In this document: one piece after another, positions 46,101 to 55,224 of the stretch
How positions within the stretch are numbered: the stretch's first letter is position 1
Layout of the letters: each line of letters begins with the position of its first letter
From: Chondrilla cf. caribensis
Taxonomy: Eukaryota; Porifera; Demospongiae; Chondrillida; Chondrillidae
NCBI GenBank assembly: GCA_964020155.1
Contig: OZ026551.1
Location: 2,844,018-2,908,017, forward strand
DNA: 64,000 bases
Direction: 5' to 3'
The notes under the pieces: model-generated
Told to the model about the DNA's origin: nothing
Seen by the model: only the letters and a program-made list of their open reading frames with translations
Databases searched by the model: none
Position numbers and translations under genes: made by a program

Positions 46101-49100
46101 AAAAGCGCCGACAGGAGTACATTCCCAATGTACTGGGGTACATTTGTGATGTACCCCAGTTTTTGTAAGTTGCATTATTTAATCTAACGAGCTTCGGCTA
46201 GTTACTGAGGGAACGACGAAACTCGCCGAACCTTCGAGCCTCGGAATATTTACGGAGTGAACGAGGAAGCTTGCCGAACCCAAAAGCCTCCGAATATTTT
46301 CCAAACGAACAAGGAAAACTTGCCAAACCCACGAACCTTAGAATATTTACCGAACGAATGAGGAAACATGCTGGAACCAAGAGCCTTAGAATATCTACAG
46401 AACGAACGAACGAAATAGGAAACTTGCCAAAACAACGAGCCTAGAAGTATTAACTTTACCGAATGAAAGAGGAAACTTGCTGAAACGAGCCTGAGAGTAT
46501 AAAATTTACCGAACGAACGACGATTGCTGCAGTGTTATTAGGCCTTCTTGCTGCTCTTCGTTGAAAACCTCAATCGATAGGCCTACCAGCCCACATAAAT
46601 GAATGTGCCCACGGGGTACATACTAGTTATACCCCGCTTTCGGTGTGTACTGTGCGGATGCACTAAGTGTTAGGAATAGATTAGCAATTTTTTGACTGCT
46701 GCACTCCATTCCTTCACATAGTACCTTCAAAGGTTGGTCCTCTTACCCTCACCAAAGCAGCAAGATCAGGAAGACCTGCTCTTACAGTCACCTGGAATGC
46801 ACCTCAGAGTGACCGTACCATCACTAAATACCAAGTGCAGTACAGAAGAAGTGGTACCACCAGTTGGAGTGCAAAGGATGTGACATCAAGATCCACCACC
46901 CTGGAGAACCTTTCTGCTGGGACTAGTTATCAGGTTCAAGTGAGAGCTGTTTCTGATGTTGGAGCTGGTCCATACAGTGATGTGGGAACACAAGTTACAC
47001 CTCGAGGTATGAATGCCACAACTTCTTTTGATGTATTCATATCTGGAGTGGATGCATAAAAGAATTATTCGAAATTCCTATTTTAAGATGCTGATACAGT
47101 GTAGAAGTAAAAAAACATAAAGAAACCTGACTTTGATCCTCAATAGGACCCTGGATTTTGACTATGTGTATGTATAGTTTAGCTATAATTAACAAGGATG
47201 CCTAATTTCACAACCTTTTTCACATTGTCAAGAAGTTTTGTATGTACATTTACCCTTACTTGAACACATATGCCTAGACTAATAGTTTCAGGTACAACTT
47301 TTGTATGTATATGTATGTATGTATTAATTCATAGAAATCAGTAAATGGTATATTCAAGTATGATGGACAACAATTTATTGACTCCTGCATTCCATTCTTT
47401 CACATAGTACCTTCAAAGGTTATCCCTCGTCCTGTCCTCACCAAAACAGCAACATCAGGAAGACCAGCTCTGAGAGTAACTTGGACTGCACCAGGAAGTG
47501 AACGAAGGATCATCAGATACCAAGTGCAGTACAGAAGAAGTGGTACCACTAGTTGGAGTACAAAGGATGTGACATCAACATCCACCACCCTGGAGAACCT
47601 TTCTGCTGGTACTGGTTATCAGGTTCAAGTGAGAGCTGTTTCTGATGTTGGAGCTGGTCCATACAGTGATGTGGGAACACAAGTTTCACCTCGAGGTATG
47701 AATGTCACAACTGCTTTCTATGTATTCAGATCTGGGGTGGATACAGAGAAGGGATATTCAAATTTTCTATTTTAACTTGCTAAAACAGTGTAGAAACAAA
47801 ACAACATCAAAAAACTTGCCTTTGACCCTCAATAGGACCCTTGATTTTGATTATGTGTATGTATATTTTAGCTATAAGTGACAAGGATGCCAAATTTTAC
47901 AACTGTTTATACAAGAAGTTTTGTAGGTAGATTTACCTTCATTGGAATACATACATACTAGTCTTGTTTTGTTGATATTTCAGGTATAAATGTTGTATGT
48001 ATATGCATGTATGTACTAATAATTCATGAAAATCAGTAAATGGAATATTCAAATATCATGGAAAACAATTTATTGACTGCTACACTCCATTCTTTCAATC
48101 AGTACCTTCAAAGGTTGGTCGTCCTACCCTCACCAAAGCAGCAAGATCAGGAAGACCAGCTCTTACAGTGACCTGGACTGCACCTCAGAGTGACCGTCCC
48201 ATCACTAAATACCGAGTGCAGTACAGAAGAAGTGGTACCACTAGTTGGAGTACGAAGGATGTGACATCAAGATCCACCACCCTGGAGAACCTCCCTGCTG
48301 GTACTGGTTATCAAGTTCAAGTGAGAGCTGTTTCTGATGTCGGAGCTGGTCCATACAGTGATGTGAGAACACAAATTACACATCGAGGTATGAATGTAAC
48401 AACTGCTTTTGATGTAATCAGATCTGGGGTGGATGCATAAAAGAATTATTCAAAATTCCTATTTTAACATGCTGATACGGTGTAGAAGTAAAATACATAA
48501 AAAAAACTGACTTTGATCCTCAATAGGACCCTGGATTCTGATTATGTGTATGTATAGTTTAGCTATAAGTGACAAGGATGCCAAATTTTACAACCTTTTA
48601 TACAAGAAAGTTTGTATGTACATTTACCTTCATTGCACATACGTACATAATAGTCTTGTTTAGTTGATATTTCAGGTATAATTGTTGTATGTATATGTAT
48701 GTATGTACTAGTTCATAAAAATCAGTAAATGGAATATTCAAATATCATGGAAAACAATTTATTGACTGCTACACTCTATTCTTTCAATCAGTACCTTCAA
48801 AGGTTATCCCTCGTCCTGTCCTCACCAAAACAGCAACAGCAGGAAAACCAGCTCTGAGAGTAACTTGGACTGCACCAGGAAGTGAACGAAGGATCATCAG
48901 ATACCAAGTGCAGTACAGAAGAAGTGGTACCACTAGTTGGAGTACAAAGGATGTGACATCAAGATCTACCACCCTGGAGAACCTTTTTGCTGGAACTAGT
49001 TATCAAGTTCAAGTGAGAGCTGTTTCTGATGTTGGAGCTGGTCCATACAGTGATGTGGGAACACAAGTTACATTTCGAGGTAATTTTGCCCATGATAATA

Positions 49101-52100
49101 TTATATAGCTACTTTGATATTTCAAAATACATTTTATTTCCAACATCTCATACATGCCATGTTTGAACAACAAGCTATTGACGTACATTATGTACGGAAC
49201 TTCACTGTTGAATGTTTAAGGGATCATCATTTTTCAAGAATTAGCAATATACGTACGTAATTGTTTGAAGTGGTAATGAAGAATAAATTCGATGAAAGAT
49301 GGTCGACTTGTTAGTTTGTTTTCAAGTTATTATTCAGTGTTATTGGGTAAATGGGGTAGCTTGGAACACTGGGGTATTGATGACCTTGGGCATTGTAGCA
49401 CTGAGCTATTGATACAAGTTCAGGTTGGTTTTACTTAATAGTAAGATGATTTGAGATTGAAAGGCGCTACCTCCTATAGCTTAATATTAGCATTGTCCAG
49501 GGATGTCATTGCAAGTTACTTTGAGTTAGCCTGATGAGTTTTCACCATCTTCTTCATCTAGCAGCCATGTCGTTTGCAGGAATCGAGAATGCCTACATTG
49601 CAGCAGTCACTTTCAATTCATTTGTTCAGAAATCTTTCTTACCCATTTACTTATGTGCCATATTATATGTAATTAGCAGCAATGAAAACAGTTCATTTTA
49701 ATCTTCAAGCAATTAAAGCAGCATAAATGTTTTTATTTCTCATTGTCCTAAATTCTTTTCAATAGTTCCCCCTCAAGTGACAGGAGTACATTCTAGGGAT
49801 GTAGGATATAACAATAAAGTGTCCCTGATTATCACTTGGCCCCGTCCATCCAGTGAAGCCAGTATCTTGTACTACGAGGTACAGTATTGGGAGGACCGTA
49901 GACTACAACCTACAGCTAAAGCATATGGTGAACAGATAACTCTAAATGGAACTGTTGAAAGAACATACATAGTAAGAGTGAGAGCAGTGTCTACTGTTGG
50001 GAGAGGACCATGGAGTGAATCAGATGGACGTAAGTTCATGGATGAAATCAGCTTGCTACCTTCTCTGTTTATGTAATCCTTTCCTCCAGCTCCTGAAAAG
50101 CCATCCAATATAATCATCACTAACTATACTAGTTCACTAACTGTGCAATGGGATGAAGAAAGAGAAACACAATATATGATGTATGTACAGAATAAAGCTT
50201 CCATGGAAACCATTGCATTTAAAGATGTTACAACACCCTACAATATCACTGGACTGGAATCAAACACAGAATACACTGTGGTTGTTGAAACTTACAACTC
50301 AGTTGGGAGTGCCAATGGCAGCACAATGGGATGTACTTTACCAGAAGGTTGGAGGGATTACGAATACATAAATATCCTCCATGCACATGTGGGGATGTGT
50401 CTATTGGTGTACATTTCTTTCTATTCCCATATAGTAATCTATTTCCATAAACCTGAAGTTAACTTAAGTTCATTCTTTCATTCATAATATCTACTCTCCT
50501 CCATTCAGGTCCTGGTAACTTAATTCTACAAGTAATATCATCAACCTCCATCAGAGTGACATGGACTCCTCCTCCCAATGCTGAACGTCTACCTCTCACC
50601 TATCATGTTGGCTACTCCTCAGAGTTTACTGTTCTGATGTCTGCATCTACCACGGAACTGTCCCTGATCCTCACTGATCTACATCCATTTGATGAGTATA
50701 CAGTAACTGTTGAGGCAGAGAATAATGGAGGAAGAGGAGAACCTGTTGTGAAGAAGGCTACTACTTTGAGTACTGGTATGTGTTTTTTAGGGGCTCAGGC
50801 AGCCCCTATATTGTTTTCATTTCGACTTCCGGTATGTAACGCTCGTCCGATATATATATATATATATATATACGTATATATAATATATAATATTATTATA
50901 TAGATAGATAGATAGATAGATATATAATACGTGTTCCTACGCGTAACCGCAACAATGAATTTATATTATTTATATTGCGCGAAATAAAGATGGCCGATTT
51001 CGAACGCCGACAATTAGAAATTGGGCTAGAATTCGTGCGCTGAAGCTTCGCCGAACGTAATAACCTCAGCGAAGGTTCTTCTAAACCTAAGAAAGACCTC
51101 CAAGTAATTCGAGTGCGGGGGGCGGCAGCCCCACGAGTTTTTTAAACTCGAATTACTTGTTCTTGTACTTGCCACACATATCATATGAATGGATAAGGGC
51201 TAGTTTGTCGTTTTACTGATATCAAAATTCTATTTTATGAAAGTAGTCTGTAGGGGGTCTGCAATAATCCTGCTGATAACAAAAGGGCTACCTACTATAC
51301 GTTCTTAGTCTATCTCTGAATCGCTAATGTTGTGGAACTATTATTTCAGTAATTCTGAGGAAATACAATACAATGTTGAAAATTTGCATCAATTTTATTA
51401 AACTATTTCCAAATATGTGGAGCACTATATTCATGTAATATCAATGTACCGCATGTACATACATACACATATGTCAATATTGTATTGTAATCAGATGTAA
51501 TTACTCGATTGCTCACTAGCGCCGGTACTGGCTCCAGTGGTGACAACTCCTGTTGAACCCAGATCAAGAAGTGCTCCTCTTCAGTGGTCATTGCCACCAA
51601 AGGAGGGTAGAAATGGGATCATACTCCAGTATATAGTGGAACTGTGGGTGTATGTCCCAGAGGATGGGGAGTTCAGGAGCATAAGGAACATCACTGTTCC
51701 CAATGACCGACCTCCTGACATAACATACTTTGTGACTGCTCTAACACCATATACAAGATATGCATGGAAAGTGGCAGCTGTCAATGATGCAGGAGTAGGT
51801 GTATTGACAAGTTCATATGTTTTCAGAACTTTGGATGATGGTGAGAAAATATCTTAATATTGTTATGTTATACAATATAGCTACTAGCCTTCCTTCCAAT
51901 GTATCTACCCATGCAGTTCCTGGTTCAGTGTCAAACTTGTCCTACAACATAACATCAAACACTTCAGCAGTGATAATGTGGAGTGAGCCTGAAGAACCAA
52001 ATGGAGTCATTACTGGATATGATGTGGTGTATGGTGTGTATGAGGAGGATAATAGTACTACAGTCAATGTGAAGGAATTAATGCTAACAGTTGGGAATTT

Positions 52101-55100
52101 GAGTGAGTTGTTTCATACTTCAACTTATGTGTAACATACCATGCTCTAAAAATTACCTTTAGTCCCTGAAAGGCCAATAGAGGTATCTGTCAGTGCTAGG
52201 ACCAAAATTGGTAATGGAAAGAATGTATCTAAAATCTTCTTTACATCGGAAGGAGGTGGGTCTACCAAAGAATAAACATAGTCCAGTGATAGCTGTATGT
52301 AATGTGTGTAAACTCTGTGAGTAGACCAGGCAGCCACCCCCACCTTATTACCCAGACCTTTACTCCATGGGCTCAGTATTATACCTGAAATGCGAAAAGG
52401 ACTCTATGGACTTCACTTCATGTCTATATTGGATGACTTCTCAGTCTAATGAAGTGGGAGTGGTTTCCGGTTACGCCCACTTAATTACTTCCAGTGATTA
52501 GTCGACTAATCAATTGGTTAATACGTACTAATAATTGATTTGAAAATTTCAGCTTATTCCCAGCTCTAATATATAGATATAAATATTGTTATATATGTAT
52601 TAATTTTTATAATGAAGTGTTTTTTCGAAATGATCTAAATCAATCTTTCTACATATGTACGTACATTCTTCTCCTGTCATGTGTGTTCATCGGAGTATCA
52701 TGGATAGCAAGGGGTCATACGATTCGCTCTCAAGTAGTTGTTGGAGTTTGACCGCGCTCGTTTCATTGTCATCTTCTGTGTAGCTTTCTCCCAAGCAACG
52801 ATAAAAGAGAATTCACTGCTTCACGTAACTCGAATAAACCATCTTCTAACAAACTGTAACACCGTGAACTGGAGATACATAGGTGTCACTCTAGGTATCA
52901 CAACGTAAGTGTACAATTTTTTGCAATCGTCAAGTTCGGCAACTCGTTTTCTGAACGCCCATTACCGTCTAGTGGGTACGGGTACAGAACGGGTACAGGT
53001 TGCCCATTCCATACCCATAGAATTTTCAGTTCTATATGATTAGTACAGTATGTGGCATGTTGCGTGGGCAGATCAAGGTCCAAAGTGTGCATTTGTCCAT
53101 GCTATTTGCCCACTTCCCTTTGCTACTGCACACTTGCATGAAATTGTTATGGAAATTTGTCTAGTAATTGCCAAACAATTCATTGTTAGTTATATTTAAA
53201 TCCTGCATGTGTGTTATATTGTTTAAATACGAACACAGAACATAATACCTGAAGGACCACTGTTAGGGACTACAGACATTTGATTGTTAACTAGAGCGAA
53301 GTTTTATATTATAGTACAAATGCTCACTTGGACATTGATCTGCCCATGCAACATGACACATACATATATACACAGAATATATACAGCTTCACACACTCCT
53401 GTCATCATACCCTGCGTACTGCAACAGAGGTACTATAATTATCGATACGGGTTAATTCGAATAAAATGAGTACTGCAATGTGATGTGTGATAATCTTTTG
53501 AAACAAAATTATGCATTTCACGTTGCCATTGTGTTAAACATTGATCCAGATTCAAAGACGTGTACATACATGTGTGCATATAATTAATATATTTGCGAGA
53601 TTCAAAACCATACCAGCTATGGCATGATATTGATTACATGTGTTTGGTACCTTCATTTTTCCATGATACCGAATAAAATTTGATATATAACTACATGTGT
53701 ATGATTATAGCTGAAACATCCACATCTATATTTTACACAAATTTCACACACGCATGCACGCACACACACACACACACTCACACAGCCCCTACAGTCAAAG
53801 TACAGAACGTAGTCACCAAATGGATCAATGAGAACACTGGAGTATATGTCAGTTGGACTCCACTAACACTCCATGAAGCAAGAGGTTTTCCACTCTATGT
53901 TGTGACCTACTGGCCTTCATCACTGAATAGAGTATCTCGTGACATCAACAGTGTCACTACTACTGACTCTAGTGTTGTTATTGGAGGACTGGATCCAACT
54001 ACTTCATACAGTATTACTGTAGATGTGTACACTGGAAATGGTACCATCAAGGGGAGTGTTACTGCTGGTGAGTGAGTAATAATCTATATATAATGTGATT
54101 TTGGTCAGCACAATATCCCATGTCTTTTTGTCAATGTAATCATTCTGTTAACCAACAACAAAGAATAAGAAATATCTGTATCTGTTTGCATGCATGCATT
54201 CCTTCTCCAAGTGGCAGCTAAGCCACTCTCCTACCTTCACTCTCCGATTCCTGGCTGATTTGTTAAATTTCCTCAGTCTCTTCCATGCTACAGCACTTAG
54301 CTGGTAATTCCTCACAGTTCAGGATACAAGTTAGCCTTCACCTCTAGGTGTAGAATACATGAAATGAACAGTTATCTTTTGAACATATTGTACCATATGG
54401 GGCATAGATCAGACTTGGTCGAATGTGTACTTATGATGCTTTTCATTTGATTTTTTATTGAGATAGTGAATTGTTGTTACTGATGGATAATTTAGAGGCA
54501 TTTGACATGGATTTAATACACAGAATATATTGTTTATTAATAGGATAGTTGATGGACATATTGTTGCCAGTTAATAATCTAAAATGCAATGCATGCTAAA
54601 TTCTTCTGCAATTTTATGTTAAGCATCCCATGCCAATTTGTAAGCAATAACATTGCCAAAGTATGGATGTCTATTGGTTCCACAGCCGATCATTGTCATT
54701 CATCTCCAGATATACAGGTTTTGATGTCACCACCTAATCATGACATCATAATAATTGGAGCAGTTGTTGGATCTCTAGTACTGATAGTCATCATTCTGAT
54801 ACTGATCATCACCATCACAGCAGTTGTCTGCTGCAAGAAGTGAGGGTTGAAAATGCATTCCATTTTGTATATATGTGCAATAGTTTTGTGCTTATTTGCA
54901 GCTTCTGCACAATGTTGCTTTCTGGGTGTGTATGTGCATACTAGGTACATATACTCCTGTGATGCATAGACTCGAACACATTATTTGCCTGAATATTCAG
55001 TGCAATAAGTATTTACAAATGAACACTTTTCGATAGATTTATTTGCCATCATTGTGAGCTATCAGTGTTAGATGTAGTATATTCCCTCTCACTGCCATCA

Positions 55101-55224
55101 ATACAGGAGGCACAAGACTGGAGATGATACTGAAGTTAAAGAAGACAGTAATAACCATGAGTGTTTCCAGTTAGAGGATAATCCTGCTTATGGGTGTGTG
55201 AACATTTATGAAGATATCAAATAA
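38368..55224 (+). CDS. Gene 3: intact Ig-FN3x16-TM receptor with expanded FN3 array
   Basis: Predicted type I membrane receptor, 1753 aa. Exons: 38368-38413, 38546-38848, 40711-41127, 41984-42268, 42669-42956, 43365-43649, 44052-44339, 45453-45737, 46722-47006, 47408-47695, 48103-48387, 48792-49079, 49766-50029, 50090-50347, 50509-50775, 51520-51840, 51917-52102, 52163-52255, 53786-54067, 54710-54839, 55107-55224. They total 5262 nt without an internal stop. Nine near-identical FN3 exons (exons 4-12) form an alternating beta/alpha array where gene 1 has two alpha exons. The transmembrane and tail exons are type b, like P1. The tail ends NPAYGCV-NIYEDI, so both tyrosines are kept with small changes. 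Ligand and function are unknown; a receptor or adhesion role is inferred from architecture. Confidence 0.85.
38546..38848 (+). CDS. Gene 3 exon 2: Ig-like domain
   Basis: Cysteines in VICVEPGG and GGQYQCRT, Trp in VQWYGPDGG. Donor GTGAGT. Confidence 0.8.
38865..39015. mobile_element. Short retroposon-like insertion in gene 3 intron 2
   Basis: About 140 bp absent from gene 2, bounded by the direct repeat AAGTGTAGTATCT on both sides. Contains CTGACGA, a GC-rich stem, then GAAAC, and an AATAAAT near its 3' part. This resembles the 3' end of a retroelement (perhaps Penelope-like). Gene 1 keeps only its right part. Confidence 0.5.
39016..40710 (+). other. Gene 3 intron 2, remainder
   Basis: Collinear with gene 1 intron 2 without the hAT-like insert. 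Contains (AATTC)n at about 39242-39266 and (AT)n at 40126-40180. No exon seen. Confidence 0.55.
40126..40180. repeat. (AT)n microsatellite
   Basis: About 55 bp of TA repeats, orthologous to 4651-4688. Confidence 0.9.
40711..41127 (+). CDS. Gene 3 exon 3: Thr/Pro stem plus FN3 domain 1
   Basis: Stem rich in TTVTTSTTQTASTTPKPN-type sequence, then an FN3 domain with the extra cysteine pair (YTVCYS and ANCGAR). Splice sites TTGCAG and GTAAGT. Confidence 0.8.
41128..41983 (+). other. Gene 3 intron 3 (856 bp)
   Basis: AT-rich; no exon or element recognised. Confidence 0.4.
41984..42268 (+). CDS. Gene 3 exon 4: FN3 domain 2 (beta)
   Basis: VPSKVGSLTLTKAARSGRPA start and TWNAPQSDRTITKY core: the beta signature. 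Confidence 0.8.
42669..42956 (+). CDS. Gene 3 exon 5: FN3 domain 3 (alpha)
   Basis: VIPRPVLTKTATSGRPA start and TWTAPGSERRIIRY core: the alpha signature. Its 5' intron flank is identical to that of exon 10. Confidence 0.8.
43365..43649 (+). CDS. Gene 3 exon 6: FN3 domain 4 (beta)
   Basis: VGPLTLTKAARSGRPA start, TWTAPQSDRPITKY core. Confidence 0.8.
44052..44339 (+). CDS. Gene 3 exon 7: FN3 domain 5 (alpha)
   Basis: VSPRPVLTKTATAGRPA start. Its 3' half and downstream intron (to about 44640) match exon 10 and its intron almost base for base. Confidence 0.8.
44651..45356. mobile_element. Insertion with terminal hairpin and 48-bp tandem repeats (copy 1)
   Basis: Starts with a palindrome whose arms are AGTTGTACCCCGCTTTTGGT and its complement (44653-44715). 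It continues through coding-like mini frames (MDFVHDIKKDDFLKELEVA at 44756; MASSNRKSEKQPFSTPVENV near 45096) and about five copies of a 48-bp repeat (44853-45093). It ends with GTACCCC-containing sequence near 45300. Lies in the intron before exon 8. The exact right boundary is uncertain. Confidence 0.55.
44853..45093 (+). repeat. 48-bp tandem repeat, about five units
   Basis: Degenerate unit of 48 bp (16 codons), open in one frame, reading like EPTSLRVFTERTRKLA. Also present at 46203-46525. Confidence 0.75.
45453..45737 (+). CDS. Gene 3 exon 8: FN3 domain 6 (beta)
   Basis: VGPLTLTKAARSGRPA start, TWNAPQSDRSITKY core. Bracketed by two related insertions. No alpha partner follows, which breaks the alternation. 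Confidence 0.8.
46062..46660. mobile_element. Insertion with 48-bp tandem repeats (copy 2)
   Basis: Shares GTACCCC-rich ends and the 48-bp repeat (46203-46525) with copy 1 and sits at the matching intron position before the next beta exon. More degenerate; the repeat frame is interrupted. Confidence 0.5.
46203..46525 (+). repeat. 48-bp tandem repeat, degenerate, six to seven units
   Basis: Units of the type ACCGAACGAACGAGGAAACT separated by variable CCGAACCxACGAGCC spacers. Confidence 0.7.
46722..47006 (+). CDS. Gene 3 exon 9: FN3 domain 7 (beta)
   Basis: Nearly identical to exon 8 (TWNAPQSDRTITKY). Acceptor CACATAG. Confidence 0.8.
47408..47695 (+). CDS. Gene 3 exon 10: FN3 domain 8 (alpha, mosaic)
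   Basis: 5' part and upstream intron match exon 5; 3' part and downstream intron match exon 7. The switch lies between about 47455 and 47530. Confidence 0.8.
48103..48387 (+). CDS. Gene 3 exon 11: FN3 domain 9 (beta)
   Basis: VGRPTLTKAARSGRPA start, TWTAPQSDRPITKYRV core. Acceptor CAATCAG, shared only with exon 12. Confidence 0.8.
48792..49079 (+). CDS. Gene 3 exon 12: FN3 domain 10 (alpha)
   Basis: VIPRPVLTKTATAGKPA start. The 3' flank matches that of gene 1 exon 5, so it is the anchor exon from which the array grew. Confidence 0.8.
49080..49765 (+). other. Gene 3 intron 12 (686 bp)
   Basis: Collinear with gene 1 intron 5 (7178-7863). No exon: a frame open in gene 1 (7633-7824) is not kept here. 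Confidence 0.45.
49766..50029 (+). CDS. Gene 3 exon 13: FN3 domain 11
   Basis: VPPQVTGVHSRDVG start, ITWPRPSSEASILYYEV core. Counterpart of gene 1 exon 6. Confidence 0.8.
50090..50347 (+). CDS. Gene 3 exon 14: FN3 domain 12
   Basis: PPEKPSNIIITNYTSS start. Weak donor GTTGGA, as in gene 1 exon 7. Confidence 0.75.
50509..50775 (+). CDS. Gene 3 exon 15: FN3 domain 13
   Basis: GPGNLILQVISSTS start, MTWTPPPNAERLPLTY core. The C-terminus differs from genes 1 and 2 (GGRGEPVVKKATTLSTG). Donor GTATGT. Confidence 0.8.
50780..51165. mobile_element. Probable insertion with terminal hairpin in gene 3 intron 15
   Basis: Less AT-rich and absent from the paralogous introns. Begins with GGGGCTCAGGCAGCCCC, holds (AT)n/(GATA)n runs (50850-50922) and ends in a hairpin with arms CAAGTAATTCGAGT and ACTCGAATTACTTG (51101-51159). 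Family unknown. Confidence 0.4.
51520..51840 (+). CDS. Gene 3 exon 16: FN3 domain 14
   Basis: APVLAPVVTTPVEPRSR start, LQWSLPPKEGRNGIILQYIV core, WKVAAVNDAGVGVLT strand. Intact counterpart of gene 1 exon 9. Strongly diverged from gene 2 exon 10. Confidence 0.8.
51917..52102 (+). CDS. Gene 3 exon 17: first half of FN3 domain 15
   Basis: VPGSVSNLSYNITSNTS start, IMWSEPEEPNGVITGYDVVYG core, ends GNL at donor GTGAGT. The later alternative donor of genes 1 and 2 is missing, because a stop intervenes. Confidence 0.75.
52163..52255 (+). CDS. Gene 3 exon 18: second half of FN3 domain 15
   Basis: PERPIEVSVSARTKIGNG and IFFTSEG. Only 60 bp of intron before it. Confidence 0.75.
52316..52577. mobile_element. 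Truncated hAT-like MITE copy
   Basis: About 250 bp matching 56600-56842, with right end TTCCCAGCTCTAA but no left terminal repeat. Confidence 0.5.
53747..53785. repeat. Short (CA)n tract abutting an exon acceptor
   Basis: Shortest of the four tracts; ends CACTCACACAG. Confidence 0.9.
53786..54067 (+). CDS. Gene 3 exon 19: FN3 domain 16 (membrane-proximal)
   Basis: APTVKVQNVVTKWINENTG start, otherwise close to the other three copies. Donor GTGAGT. Confidence 0.85.
54068..54709 (+). other. Gene 3 intron 19 (642 bp)
   Basis: Related to the P1 intron but without the SINE-like insert. No exon seen. An AG at 54684-54685 is a second possible, in-frame acceptor for the transmembrane exon. Confidence 0.4.
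54710..54839 (+). CDS. Gene 3 exon 20: transmembrane segment (type b)
   Basis: DIQVLMSPPNHD linker, then a helix from IIIIGAVVGSLVLIVII to TAVVCCKK. Donor GTGAGG, phase 2. Unlike the type a exon of genes 1 and 2 in the linker and first half. Confidence 0.8.
55107..55224 (+). CDS. Gene 3 exon 21: cytoplasmic tail (type b)
   Basis: RHKTGDDTEVKEDSNNHE, then QLEDNPAYGCVNIYEDIK-stop. NPAY is kept; YGEV has become YGCV and YEEI has become YEDI. Confidence 0.85.
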
